A stretch of DNA of 64,000 nucleotides from Haloechinothrix aidingensis (GCF_013450155.1 NZ_JACCKD010000004.1:310001-374000), one strand, 5' to 3'. Shown: positions 1-9,131, counted from the stretch's first letter. Made by a program: numbers and translations. The notes: a model not told the origin generated them from the sequence alone.

Positions 1-12
1 TTCCTGAAAGGT

Positions 13-36
13 ACTGTACATACCGGTTTGTATAGT
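13..36. promoter_or_regulatory. Palindromic operator candidate upstream of the TetR gene
   Basis: A 24-bp near-perfect palindrome (left half ACTGTACATACC, right half GGTTTGTATAGT) has 10 of 12 complementary pairs. It ends 8 bp before the ATG of the TetR gene. The right end, TATAGT, also reads as a -10 box, so transcription would begin at or very near the start codon. Size and symmetry fit a TetR-family autoregulatory operator. Binding is inferred. Confidence 0.6.
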
Positions 37-44
37 CCCAATCG

Positions 45-653
45 ATGGTGAGAGACGTCGCGGTGACAGAAGCACGACGAAGGACCGAGAACGCCCCCTC
101 GGCGGCGGACCGCATCCTGGCCACCGCTTCACAGCTGTTCTACGAACACGGCATCCGAGCGACGGGCGTCAACAAGATCGCCGAGCGAGCCGCAGTCACC
201 AAGGTCACCCTCTACGCCCACTTCGGATCCAAGGACGGGCTCGTGGCAGCGCACCTGCGCGCCCGAGACCGACGGTGGTGGGCCGAGTTCGACACGTACC
301 TCGCCGAGTCGATGACCGCGGAGGAACGCCTGAAGGCGATGTTCGACGCCTACCGGACCTGGGCGCTGGCGGGTGAGTTCCGCGGATGCGGGTTCGTCAA
401 CGCCGCCACCGAACTCACCGCCCCCGACCATCCCGGCCGCGCCATCATCCACGACCACAAGGAAGGCATCCGGCGTTACCTCGAAGCCTTCGCCACCGAA
501 GCCGGATGCCTCCATCCAGCGGATGTCGCCGAGGAATGGTTCCTCCTGCTCGAAGGAGCCACCGTCGCCGCATCGCTACGGCACGGCACCGAACCGCTCC
601 ACCGCGCTCGCCAAGCCGCCCTCCGACTGCTGCCGTCAGCGCGCGCCGAATAG
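45..653 (+). CDS. TetR/AcrR family transcriptional regulator
   Basis: A 202-residue one-component repressor. The N-terminal helix-turn-helix lies at about residues 20-66 (AADRILATASQLFYEHG, then VTKVTLYAHFGSKDGLV), followed by a helical ligand-binding domain of normal length. The start is uncertain. The ATG at 45 has no Shine-Dalgarno and would suit a leaderless transcript from the TATAGT box at 31-36. The in-frame GTG at 63 is preceded by GTGAGAG at good spacing. A strong palindrome lies directly upstream, so autoregulation is likely. The target genes may lie to the left of the window. The ligand is unknown. Confidence 0.85.
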   Translation: MVRDVAVTEARRRTENAPSAADRILATASQLFYEHGIRATGVNKIAERAAVTKVTLYAHFGSKDGLVAAHLRARDRRWWAEFDTYLAESMTAEERLKAMFDAYRTWALAGEFRGCGFVNAATELTAPDHPGRAIIHDHKEGIRRYLEAFATEAGCLHPADVAEEWFLLLEGATVAASLRHGTEPLHRARQAALRLLPSARAE

Positions 654-796
654 CCGTGGCGTGGTGTCATGTACCGGCGGGTCATCCGGAGCCGGCGTGT
701 CCATCATCCAGCCAAGTCGGCCGCCGGCGACAGCCCGATCCCGTCGATGCCCGATCGCCGACGTCGCCGCTTGCGCACGATCCGGGCGCAGCCTGC

Positions 797-1147
797 TCAG
801 GAGACCGTGATCGTGGTTCTCATGCCACGGTGCTCGTGGTCACCGACGGGACAGTAGATCTCGTACTCGCCCACTTCCAGCGTGACCGTGAACTTCTCGG
901 ACTCCCCCGGCTCCAGATCCGCGGTCTCCTCCTCCATGCCCTAGCCCTCGACCTCGAGGGCGTGGGTTACCTGCCCCTCGTTCTCCGCGACGAACGTGTA
1001 GGTACCCGGCGAGAACGACGTCTCGGACGGCTCGATCCCGACCAAGCGCGGGAAAGCGCATCGCGCCCATGAAGCCACACTCCGTGGCGATCTGCTGGCC
1101 GCACCGGCCACGGACAGCCCCGCCGGTCGGGTTCGCGTCCCGCCCAC
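797..1147 (-). pseudogene. Broken cupredoxin (small blue copper protein) gene
   Basis: One reading frame encodes cupredoxin sequence on both sides of an in-frame TAG at 941-943. Before the stop it reads IEPSETSFSPGTYTFVAEN...VTHALEVEG, and after it GMEEETADLEPGESEKFTV...EYEIYCPVGDHEHRGM...ITVS, then TGA at 797-799. The four expected type-1 copper ligands (His in VTHAL; Cys, His and Met in the C-terminal loop) survive but are split by the stop. Recognisable homology begins near 1045. No signal peptide or N-terminal strand is visible in any frame to 1147, so the 5' end also looks lost. I call it a decayed gene. A sequencing error could explain the TAG but not the missing N-terminus. Confidence 0.7.
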
Positions 1148-1460
1148 AGTTCCCCTACCTGCGGGAACAGGGTGTTTTTGCCTACCGATGGGAGTAACTT
1201 GGAGGTGAGGGCCCGCCCGGAACTCGCTCGGGTTGATGGCAAAGTCGGGGCCACCTCAACACCATTTCGGGCGGGCTCTCGCCGAACAACCGGCGCCCTC
1301 GTGAGCGCAGGGGTTCGCCGAAGGCAATCGTAGTACGTGGCACAACATCCCTGCCGCGGTGGGACGGGGACCGGGCCGGGTTGACGCTTTCCGATGAGGG
1401 GCGGGCCCGGGTTCGTCACCAGCAGCACTTGATCAGTCGCATGCGGTTTCCGAGACCTTT
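1148..1460. other. Gene-free stretch with an imperfect inverted repeat
   Basis: No ORF here has convincing protein character. The one structure seen is an inverted repeat of about 13 bp: GAGGGCCCGCCCG at 1207-1219 against CGGGCGGGCTCTC at 1268-1280 (one mismatch), about 48 bp apart. It could be a remnant of a small mobile element or a hairpin. Nothing else identifies it. Confidence 0.35.
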
Positions 1461-1482
1461 TCACGACATGATCGAGTCGTGA
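1461..1482. promoter_or_regulatory. Inverted repeat overlapping the LAL regulator promoter
   Basis: A perfect 7-bp inverted repeat (TCACGAC, 8-nt spacer, GTCGTGA) lies immediately before a -10-like GATACT at 1481-1486. The ATG of the large LuxR gene follows at 1493 with no Shine-Dalgarno, so a leaderless message is possible. The position suits an operator controlling that gene. Confidence 0.4.
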
Positions 1483-1492
1483 TACTGGCCTC

Positions 1493-4255
1493 ATGGTCGA
1501 AGCGTCGGACGGCACGCCCGCACGCTCGCTGCCCGTGCGCGGGCGTGAACACCAGCTCGCCGCGGTGGACGCGTTGCTCGACAGGGCCGCTGGGGGTCAG
1601 GGCGGGGCGCTGGCCGTGCTCGGCGGCCCCGGGCTCGGGAAGACGACCCTGCTCGACGCGGCAGCACGATCGGCGGACGGCTTCCGCGTGCTGCGCGCGA
1701 GCGGGAGCGAGGCCGAGTCGGAGCTCACCTACGCCGGTCTGCACCAGCTGCTCGGCGGGCTCACCGAGAGGGCCGAGTACCTGGCCGATGGGCACCGGCA
1801 GGCGCTGCGTGCCGCACTCGCGCCCGGCACGGCAGGTGCCGGGCCGGTGCCGTCGTTCGCGCTGCACGCGGCCGTGCATGCGCTGCTGACCGCGGCCTCC
1901 ACCGAACAGCCCACGCTGTGCTACGTGGACGCGGTGCACGACCTCGACGAGGAGTCCCTTGCCACGCTCGTGTTCGCCGCGCGGCGGGCCTGCTCCGTTC
2001 CACTCGCCTTCGCGTTCGCCGCCGATGCGGGCACCAGCGGCGCCGACCGGTTGTCCGAACTGCCGCACCTGCGAGCCGACCCGCTGGACGACGCCACCGC
2101 CGAGCAGGTCCTGCAAGACCACCTCGGTCCGGGAATACCCCGCGATGTGCTCGACAGCATTGTCGAGCTGGCAGGCGGGAACCCCCTCGCGCTCACCGAG
2201 CTCGCCGCGTCCGTCACGGCCGAGCAGCACAGCGGACCTGCCGCGCCGCCTTCGGCCCTGCCGCCGGACAGCCGCCTGTGCCGCACGGTCCGGCGCAGGC
2301 TCGCACGCCTCCGTCCGGATGTCCGGCTGCTGGTGCTGCTGGCAGCGCTGGACGGCAGGCTGGACCGGAGCACCATAAGCAGGCTCCGCGGCGCGGCGCG
2401 GGGGCTCGATGACGCGGTGGACTCCGGACTGTTGTCCGTGCACGGTGACACCGTGCGGCTGTCGGGCGACCTGCTACCGGGAGCCGTGGTGGGGAGCATG
2501 GGAACCGGCGAGCGGAAGCGGGCACACCGGATGCTGGCACGCGCGACCGACCCGGCCCGGGATCGTTACCGGTGGACGTGGCACCGTGCGGCCACCGTGA
2601 GCACCCCGGCCCCCGCTCTGGCGCACGAGCTCGAGTCGGTTGCCGAGTCGCTCCGGCGGTCGCGCAGGTACCGGGACGCCGCGGTGGCGGGCGAGCGGGC
2701 CGCCGCGCTCACCGCCGAAGGCGAGGACAGGCAGCGGCGCCTGGTCTCGGCCGCGTCCGACCACTGGGCGAACGGGCGCCCGCGACGCGCCCGCACGGTG
2801 CTGCGGTCGACCGGCCCATTCGTCCACGATGGACTCGCTTGTAGCGCGGCTACTCTTGCCGGGGAGATCGAGCTGCGTCGCGGCGACCCGTCGGTGGCTG
2901 CGGCCGATCTGCTCAGTACGGCCCGCCGGTTCGCGAGCACCGACAGCACGCTGGCAGCCAGAACGCTCCTGCTCGCAGGGGAGGCGAGCTGCGTTGCAGG
3001 CGACAACGCACGCTACTGCGCCACCGCGCTGGACGCCGCGCACCTGCGTGAGGCCGAGGAAGGCCCAGCGGTCCGGCTGGTGCTGGAACACTTCACCGCG
3101 ATGTCGGCGACCTTCAGCGGGCGCCACACTGCTGCCGCGGGTCCGCTGCGCAACGTCGTCCTGCTCGGCGAGGCGGTGGTCGACCCGACAGCGAAGACGC
3201 TGGCGAGCCAGGCGGCGTTCACCCTCGGGGACGCACCTGTTGCCCGGGACATGGCCCTGCAGGCGGTGGCGGGCGCCAAGGCCACCGGAAACCTCGCCCG
3301 CGCACCCTGGGCACTGGTGTACGCGTCGATGTCGGCACTGCTTTCCGGTCAGCACGCGCAGGCGGTCAGCAGCTCGATGGAAGGGCTGCACCTCGCCGAG
3401 TCGCTCGGCCAGTCGAACTGCGCCATCGACCACCTGACGATCCTGGCGATGCTGGCAGCGCTGCAGGGCGACCGGGAAACCACAGAGCTGCGCCTCGACA
3501 ACGCTGCCTCGGCAGTCCTCGAGCGGGGCCTCGGAAGGCCCGGCGCATTGGCGAGCTGGGCCGCCGCGTGCGCCGACCTCGCCGATGACCGTCCAGCCGA
3601 CGCGCTGGAGCATTTCCGCCGCATGACGGCGGGCCGGCTGTGGCACTACACCCCCATCCGCGTCATGGCCATACCGCACTTCGTCGAAGCGGCCGTACGC
3701 TGCGGCCATCGGGACAGCGCATCCCGCGCGCTGGAACATTTCGAACCGTGGGCAAGCACGACAGGCGGACTCGCTCGCCTCGCCCTGGCCCACCGCTGCC
3801 GCGCGCTGCTCGCCGAGGACGAAGGCGCGGCCACCGAACACTTCGCCGAGGCGATCGAGCTGCACCGCCGCGCGGGCGCGTCCTACGACCTGGCGAACAC
3901 CGAGCTCCTGTTCGCTTACCGGCTGCGCCGACACCGCAGGCCGGGACAGGCCCGCGAGCTGCTCGGCGAGGCTGTGCGGATCTTCGACGATCTGGACGCG
4001 CACCGCCTGCGGGACCGGGCCCGGCGCGAGCTGCGCGCCTGCGGACACCCTGTGGAGCAGCCTTCCGGTCACTCCCCGGGCGAGCTGACCCCGCAGCAGG
4101 CGCATATCGCCGAGCTCGTCGCCGAAGGCGCCACCAACCGCGAGATCGCGACGCGGCTGTTCATCAGCCACCGCACGGTCGACCACCACCTGCGCAACAT
4201 CTTCGCCAGGCTGGGTATCCGCTCACGTGTCGAGCTCGCGACGCTCTACCGGTAG
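1493..4255 (+). CDS. LAL-type LuxR transcriptional regulator with N-terminal ATPase
   Basis: A 920-residue protein of the LAL (large ATP-binding LuxR) class. Walker A (GGPGLGKTT) is at about residues 44-52. A degenerate Walker B (TLCYVDAVHDLDEES) is near 140. A long TPR-like alpha-helical middle follows. A C-terminal LuxR helix-turn-helix occupies roughly the last 65 residues (LTPQQAHIAELVAEGATNRE, then HRTVDHHLRNIFARLG). Length is normal for the class. Such proteins activate pathway genes on effector binding. The next co-directional gene is the secreted cutinase, separated by a terminator-like hairpin, so control of that gene is possible but unproven. Confidence 0.93.
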   Translation: MVEASDGTPARSLPVRGREHQLAAVDALLDRAAGGQGGALAVLGGPGLGKTTLLDAAARSADGFRVLRASGSEAESELTYAGLHQLLGGLTERAEYLADGHRQALRAALAPGTAGAGPVPSFALHAAVHALLTAASTEQPTLCYVDAVHDLDEESLATLVFAARRACSVPLAFAFAADAGTSGADRLSELPHLRADPLDDATAEQVLQDHLGPGIPRDVLDSIVELAGGNPLALTELAASVTAEQHSGPAAPPSALPPDSRLCRTVRRRLARLRPDVRLLVLLAALDGRLDRSTISRLRGAARGLDDAVDSGLLSVHGDTVRLSGDLLPGAVVGSMGTGERKRAHRMLARATDPARDRYRWTWHRAATVSTPAPALAHELESVAESLRRSRRYRDAAVAGERAAALTAEGEDRQRRLVSAASDHWANGRPRRARTVLRSTGPFVHDGLACSAATLAGEIELRRGDPSVAAADLLSTARRFASTDSTLAARTLLLAGEASCVAGDNARYCATALDAAHLREAEEGPAVRLVLEHFTAMSATFSGRHTAAAGPLRNVVLLGEAVVDPTAKTLASQAAFTLGDAPVARDMALQAVAGAKATGNLARAPWALVYASMSALLSGQHAQAVSSSMEGLHLAESLGQSNCAIDHLTILAMLAALQGDRETTELRLDNAASAVLERGLGRPGALASWAAACADLADDRPADALEHFRRMTAGRLWHYTPIRVMAIPHFVEAAVRCGHRDSASRALEHFEPWASTTGGLARLALAHRCRALLAEDEGAATEHFAEAIELHRRAGASYDLANTELLFAYRLRRHRRPGQARELLGEAVRIFDDLDAHRLRDRARRELRACGHPVEQPSGHSPGELTPQQAHIAELVAEGATNREIATRLFISHRTVDHHLRNIFARLGIRSRVELATLYR

Positions 4256-4367
4256 AACCGGGCCGCCGGGCAGGACATCGATGCGAATCGGCGGTACTGG
4301 CGATTTCACCGATACCGGGGGCGCTGCCGGACCGCGAGAATCGGCAACCGCTCGTCATCAGGCGAGC

Positions 4368-4391
4368 ACACCCGGCCACACCGCCGGGTGT
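4368..4391 (+). terminator. Hairpin between LAL gene and cutinase gene
   Basis: A perfect 9-bp stem (ACACCCGGC / GCCGGGTGT) with a 6-nt loop is followed by TTTCTC. It can terminate the upstream LAL transcript. It sits only 26 bp before the GTG of the cutinase gene, so if the message starts upstream it would also be a 5'-leader hairpin. Confidence 0.6.
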
Positions 4392-4417
4392 TTCTCCCGA
4401 CGAGAGGAATCGACACC

Positions 4418-5323
4418 GTGCGTTCCCGACTCATCTACTCAGTCAGCATGACCCGAACGCGGTTCAGACGAGCTGTCGCCACCACGCTCGCCACCCTGGT
4501 GATCGTCGGTGGCGCGGCAGGCACGGGTGTGGCCAGTGCCCAGGAGAACCCGTACGAGCGTGGCCCCGACCCGACCGAGGAGAGCATCGAGGCCACCACG
4601 GGGCCGTTCGACGTCGACACCACGTCGGTGTCCAGCTGGGTCTCCGGCTTCGGTGGGGGCACCATCTACTACCCCACCGACACCAGCGAGGGCACGTTCG
4701 GCGCGGTCGCCATCGCGCCCGGCTACACCGCGAGCGAGTCCAGCATGAGCTGGTACGGCCCGCGGCTCGCCTCGCAAGGCTTCGTCGTGTTCACCATCGA
4801 CACCAACAGCCGCTACGACTACCCGGGAAGCCGGGGCAGGCAGCTGCTCGCCGCGCTCGACTACCTGACCGAGCGCAGCTCGGTGCGGTACCGCGTCGAC
4901 GCCGAGCGGCTCGCCGTCATGGGGCACTCGATGGGTGGCGGCGGCGCGCTCGAAGCCGCCGAGGACGACTCGTCGCTCGAGGCGGCGATCCCGCTGGCGC
5001 CGTGGAACACCCAGAAGAACTGGTCCGGCGTGCGGGTGCCGACCTTCATCATCGGCGCCGAGAACGACAGCATCGCCTCGGTGCGCTCGCACTCCGAGCC
5101 GTTCTACGAGAGCCTGTCGCGCAGGCTGGACAAGGCGTACATGGAGCTGGACGGCGCGAGCCACTTCGCACCGAACTACTCCAACACCACGATCGCGAAG
5201 TACAGCATCTCGTGGCTCAAGCGGTTCGTCGACAACGACACCCGCTACGAGCAGTTCCTCTGCCCCGCCCCGCGCTCGCGCAACATCGAGGAGTACCGGG
5301 AAACCTGCTCGTACTCGGGCTAG
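4418..5323 (+). CDS. Secreted cutinase / polyester (PET-type) hydrolase
   Basis: A 301-residue secreted alpha/beta hydrolase of the actinobacterial cutinase family (type of Thermobifida TfCut2 and Saccharomonospora Cut190). The GTG start is preceded by GAGAGGA at 9-nt spacing. The signal peptide has arginines, a hydrophobic core and a likely VASA cut before [13 protein letters not shown]. The nucleophile elbow is GHSMG with Ser171; the other triad residues are Asp217 (GAENDSIA) and His249 (GASHFAP). Oxyanion residues Tyr103 (PGYT) and Met172, the aromatic clamp Trp196 and the C-terminal disulfide pair Cys282/Cys297 are all present. Glu215, Asp245 and Glu291 or Glu292 fall where calcium ligands lie in relatives. 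The enzyme should hydrolyse cutin or aliphatic polyesters; PET activity is inferred from the family only. Confidence 0.93.
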   Translation: MRSRLIYSVSMTRTRFRRAVATTLATLVIVGGAAGTGVASAQENPYERGPDPTEESIEATTGPFDVDTTSVSSWVSGFGGGTIYYPTDTSEGTFGAVAIAPGYTASESSMSWYGPRLASQGFVVFTIDTNSRYDYPGSRGRQLLAALDYLTERSSVRYRVDAERLAVMGHSMGGGGALEAAEDDSSLEAAIPLAPWNTQKNWSGVRVPTFIIGAENDSIASVRSHSEPFYESLSRRLDKAYMELDGASHFAPNYSNTTIAKYSISWLKRFVDNDTRYEQFLCPAPRSRNIEEYRETCSYSG

Positions 5324-5374
5324 TACCGGGTCACGAGGCACCGGACGGGCGACTCCGCAGCGCGACCGTGCTGC

Positions 5375-5411
5375 CGGGCCCCATCGAGCCGTACTCGCTC
5401 GATGGGGCCCG
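5375..5411. terminator. Strong bidirectional hairpin between convergent genes
   Basis: A perfect 15-bp inverted repeat (CGGGCCCCATCGAGC / GCTCGATGGGGCCCG) with a 7-nt loop lies between the ends of the cutinase gene (+) and the metal ATPase gene (-). It has no T-tract, as is common in actinobacteria. It ends 5 bp before the ATPase stop codon. Confidence 0.85.
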
Positions 5412-5416
5412 CACCC

Positions 5417-7516
5417 CTACCCCACCGCCTGCGAGCGGAGGTCGACGCGGCGCAGCAGCTGGGCGTTGAGGGCCACGACGATCGTGGACAGGCTCATCAG
5501 CAGCGCACCGACGGCCATGGGCATCACGATGCCCGCCCACGCCAGCACGCCTGCGGCGAGCGGGATCGCCACCACGTTGTACCCGGCTGCCCACCACAGG
5601 TTCTGCACCATCTTGCGGTAGCTGGCCGCAGACAACCGCCGGACGGCCACCACGGCACGCGGGTCGTCGGAGGCGAGCACGATCCCGGCGGACTCGATGG
5701 CCACGTCGGTACCGGCACCGATCGCGATTCCCACATCGGCGCGAGCCAGCGCGGGCGCGTCATTGATCCCGTCGCCGACCATCGCCACCGTATGACCGCG
5801 CCGTTGCAGGTCGGCCACGGCGCGGTCCTTGTCCTCCGGAAGTACCTCGGCGAAGACCTCGTCGATGCCGAGCTCGGCCGCGACGGCCTCGGCGACCTGG
5901 CGGGAGTCTCCGGTGATCATGCCGACCGTGACGCCCATCCGGTGCAGGGTATCGACGGCCGCGCGCGACTCGGCCCGGATCTGGTCCTCGAGCGCGAGCG
6001 AACCCGCGATCCGGCCGTCCCGCACGACATGCAGCACCGCGGCACCACGCTGCTGCCACTGCCCGACCTCTTCCAGCAACTCGCCGGGAATCTCCAGGTC
6101 GCGTTCGCGCAGCAGGGCCGGCCCGCCGACGGCGACGCTGTGACCGTCCACCGTGGCCTCCACGCCGCGCCCGGCCATGGCACGCGGGTCGGTCGCGGGC
6201 CGCGGGTCCATCCCCCGCTCCCGCACCTCGGCGATGATGGCGCGGGCAAGCGGGTGCTCGCTCTCGGCCTCCACCCCGCCCGCGAGCGCCAGCAGGCCGT
6301 CAGTGTCGCCGTCGACGGCAGCGACGCCGGTGACGGCGTGTTCGCCCTTGGTCAGCGTTCCGGTCTTGTCGAACAGCACGGCGTCGACGTCGCGCATCCG
6401 TTCCAGCGCGAGCCGGTCGGTGACGAGGATGCCGCTGCGGGCCGACTTCGACGTCGAGATCGAGGTAACCAGCGGGATCGCCAAGCCCATCGCGTGCGGA
6501 CACGCGATGATCAGTACCGTCACCGACCGCACGACGGCCGCGTCGGCGTCCCCGAGCAGCGCCCACGTCGCCACGGTGAGCACGGCCACCGCGACGGCGA
6601 TGTAGAACAGCAGGGCGGCAGCCCGGTCGGCCAGCACCTGGGTGTGCGAGCGTGACTCCTGAGCCTCGGCCACCAGCCGCTGGATGCCCGCGAGCGCGGT
6701 GTCGGCGCCCACCGCGTCGATCCGCACGCGGATCGAGCTGTCCGTGGACACGCTGGCCGCGATGACCCGATCGTTCTCGGTCCGGGTCACCGGGTTCGAC
6801 TCACCGGTGATCATGGACTCGTCCAGGTCGGCCTGCCCCCGCACGATCGTGCCGTCGGCGGGTACCCGCCCGCCCGGGCGGACGAGGACGACGTCACCCA
6901 CCCCGAGCTCGCTGATCCGGACGGTCTCGAGGTGCCCCGCGCCCGTCTCCCGCTCGGCCTCGTCCGGCAACAGCTCGGCAAGGGCGGCCAGTGCTCCCCT
7001 GGCCTGCCCGATGGCGCGCATCTCCATCCAGTGCCCGAGCAGCATGATCACGATCAGCAGGGACAGCTCCCACCACACCTCGACCGCGAACACACCCACG
7101 TCGGCTGCCATGCTTGCGGCGAACGCGACCGTGATCGCCATGCCGATCAGCAGCATCATGCCGGGTCGGCGCCCCCGGACCTCGGCGGCCGCGCCGGCAA
7201 GGAACGGCCAGCCACCGTAGAGGAAGATGACCGTGCCCAGCACGGGCGCGACGAGACCCGCACCGGGGAACTCCGGCGCGGTATAGCCGAACCATTCCTG
7301 GACCGTCCCCGCGTAGACGACGACCGGCACGGCAAGTACCAGCGAGAGCCAGAAACGGTCCCGGAACATCGCAGGCGAGTGCGCCGCATGCTGGTCGTGG
7401 CCGTGCCCGTCGCCGTGTCCGGCGTGCTCCGCGCCGTCTCCGGTGTGGCCGGCGTGGCCGGTGCCGTCCCGGCCACCGTGCTGCTCGGCCGTGCCCACCT
7501 GGTCATGCTGATCCAC
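5417..7516 (-). CDS. CopB-type heavy-metal (copper) P-type ATPase
   Basis: A 699-residue P1B-ATPase that exports metal across the membrane. It has a His-rich N-terminus (residues 1-46, repeated HAGH/HGH) instead of a CxxC domain, TGES at about 237, the transmembrane metal motif CPH at 339-341, the phosphorylation motif DKTGT at 383-387 and the C-terminal GDGINDAPAL. CPH plus a His-rich tail is the P1B-3/CopB signature, associated with Cu(I)/Cu(II) or silver. The GTG start is preceded by GAGGAGG. No CsoR/CopY regulator, copper chaperone or two-component system adjoins it. The decayed cupredoxin about 4 kb away is the only other copper-related sequence. Confidence 0.93.
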   Translation of the reverse strand: MDQHDQVGTAEQHGGRDGTGHAGHTGDGAEHAGHGDGHGHDQHAAHSPAMFRDRFWLSLVLAVPVVVYAGTVQEWFGYTAPEFPGAGLVAPVLGTVIFLYGGWPFLAGAAAEVRGRRPGMMLLIGMAITVAFAASMAADVGVFAVEVWWELSLLIVIMLLGHWMEMRAIGQARGALAALAELLPDEAERETGAGHLETVRISELGVGDVVLVRPGGRVPADGTIVRGQADLDESMITGESNPVTRTENDRVIAASVSTDSSIRVRIDAVGADTALAGIQRLVAEAQESRSHTQVLADRAAALLFYIAVAVAVLTVATWALLGDADAAVVRSVTVLIIACPHAMGLAIPLVTSISTSKSARSGILVTDRLALERMRDVDAVLFDKTGTLTKGEHAVTGVAAVDGDTDGLLALAGGVEAESEHPLARAIIAEVRERGMDPRPATDPRAMAGRGVEATVDGHSVAVGGPALLRERDLEIPGELLEEVGQWQQRGAAVLHVVRDGRIAGSLALEDQIRAESRAAVDTLHRMGVTVGMITGDSRQVAEAVAAELGIDEVFAEVLPEDKDRAVADLQRRGHTVAMVGDGINDAPALARADVGIAIGAGTDVAIESAGIVLASDDPRAVVAVRRLSAASYRKMVQNLWWAAGYNVVAIPLAAGVLAWAGIVMPMAVGALLMSLSTIVVALNAQLLRRVDLRSQAVG

Positions 7517-7739
7517 GCTGTACCTCCTCGATCCGATGCGCAGGCACCATGCGCACAGGCTGCGACACTAGTCTGCCGATGCGCTCGGTGCCGGGGTGAG
7601 GTCCGCGCAGGAGCACGCGGGATAGGCTCGACGGCGAATCCTCTGGGAACGTTCGCGCGTCAAAGGCACCTGGATGGGGCGGTGACGCTGGTACGGTAAC
7701 CGACGAGCGACGGCGGCAGGTGCGGACTGCCGGGGACGG

Positions 7740-9131
7740 CTAACCCGCGAGGTCGCAGGTGTTGACCTCGTCCCCGGATTCCGGCTCGGGAACCGTCGCG
7801 CTGTCCGGCGGGTTCCGCCGGTCGGTGACCCACCCTTCCAACGCCTCGAAGGCACTGCGGAAGCAAGGCAGCATCGGGCGGAGCCGCTCGGGGTAGGCAG
7901 CGTGCAGCCCGTCCACGTGGTTGCCACCCTCGATCCGGTAGTAACGGAACCTCTTGGCACGGTGCGCCTCGCGCACCATCTCGGCGTACACATCGGAGTC
8001 GGTACGGATCGGAAGCAGCGCGTCCAGGGTGCCGTGCAGGGTGATCATGGGGCGCTGGATTCGCCCGGTCAACGACACCTTCTCCACGGCGTCGTGCACG
8101 CTCTCCGGGCGGTGGTGATAGTCGTAGTCGGCATCGCACTGAGGTGTGCCCGGACGGCAGAACGGCGTGCCCGCCTCGGTGTCGCCATCGTAGCCGGGAT
8201 CGAACTCCTCCCGGTAGATCCGCTGGGTCAGATCCCAGTAGACGCCGTAGTGGTACTCCCAGAGGAACTCCGAGCCGGGGGCGAACCCCGCATCGATCAT
8301 GGCGTCGTGCGCCTCCTCGTCGCCGGTCAGGGCGTAGTCCGGGTACTCGCGCAGCGCGGTGGGCAGGTAGGTGAACAGGTTGGGGCCGTCCGGGCGCCAC
8401 AACGTGCCTTCCCAGTCGACTCCCCCGTCGTAGAGGTGGTGGCGGTTCTCCAGCTGCCAGCGTGCCAGGTACCCGCCGTTGGAGATGCCCGCGACATACG
8501 TGCGGCGCGGCATGTGCCCGTAGAGCTGCCGCGCCACGGCCTTCGTCGCCCGCGTCAGCTCGGTGACCCGCTCGTTCCACTCGGCGACGGCGTCCCCCGG
8601 ACGGTCGCCATCCCGGTAGAACTCGGTACCGACGTTGCCCTTGTCCGTCGACGCGAAGGCGTAGCCACGGTCGAGCACCCGGTCGCCGATGATGAAGTCG
8701 TTCGCGTACTGCTCGCGCACCCCCGGTGCCCCGGTCACCACCACGCCACCGTTCCACTGGTCCGGCAGGCGGATCACGAACTGGGAGTCGTGGTCCCAGC
8801 CGTGCGTGCCGTTGAACGAGGAGTCGTCCGGGAAGTAGCCGTCGACCTGGATGCCCGGCACACCGCTGGGGTTGCGCGTGCCAGGCGCATGCAGGCCCGC
8901 CCAGTCCTCCGGGTCGGTGTGCCCGGAGGCGGTGGTTCCCGCCGTGGTCACGTCGTCGAGACAGGCCACGATCTGATGTTCCGCCCCGGGTACCCGGAGC
9001 CGGTCGGCACGCTCGCAACGCTCGCCCGCCCGCACCGCTCCGTCCGGGGGCAGCACGAGGGCAGCTGCGGTCACCGCTGCGGTGAGCACGATGGTGATCG
9101 CGGCCGGGACCGCGGCACGGACGTACGACAC
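7740..9131 (-). CDS. Secreted serine esterase (tannase/hydroxybutyrate-oligomer-hydrolase-like)
   Basis: A 463-residue exported alpha/beta hydrolase. The N-terminus is a signal peptide or anchor (about residues 5-26). The nucleophile motif is GISNGG (Ser217), followed by the family-like block LYDGGVDWEGTLW. The acid is probably Asp370 (GTLDALLP) and the base His405 (GGNHVDGL). Several cysteines fit an extracellular protein. It resembles proteins annotated as tannase/feruloyl esterase or 3-hydroxybutyrate oligomer hydrolase; I cannot choose between these without a profile search. It lies 116 bp downstream of a cluster holding an ABC importer and 3-hydroxybutyrate dehydrogenase, which favours hydroxyacid ester substrates. 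The GTG start is preceded by GGAGGGA. Confidence 0.75.
   Translation of the reverse strand: MSYVRAAVPAAITIVLTAAVTAAALVLPPDGAVRAGERCERADRLRVPGAEHQIVACLDDVTTAGTTASGHTDPEDWAGLHAPGTRNPSGVPGIQVDGYFPDDSSFNGTHGWDHDSQFVIRLPDQWNGGVVVTGAPGVREQYANDFIIGDRVLDRGYAFASTDKGNVGTEFYRDGDRPGDAVAEWNERVTELTRATKAVARQLYGHMPRRTYVAGISNGGYLARWQLENRHHLYDGGVDWEGTLWRPDGPNLFTYLPTALREYPDYALTGDEEAHDAMIDAGFAPGSEFLWEYHYGVYWDLTQRIYREEFDPGYDGDTEAGTPFCRPGTPQCDADYDYHHRPESVHDAVEKVSLTGRIQRPMITLHGTLDALLPIRTDSDVYAEMVREAHRAKRFRYYRIEGGNHVDGLHAAYPERLRPMLPCFRSAFEALEGWVTDRRNPPDSATVPEPESGDEVNTCDLAG

Noticed and set aside
1207-1280. Insertion-sequence terminal repeats
   Set aside because: The inverted repeat is imperfect and encloses only about 50 bp, with no transposase or target duplication nearby.
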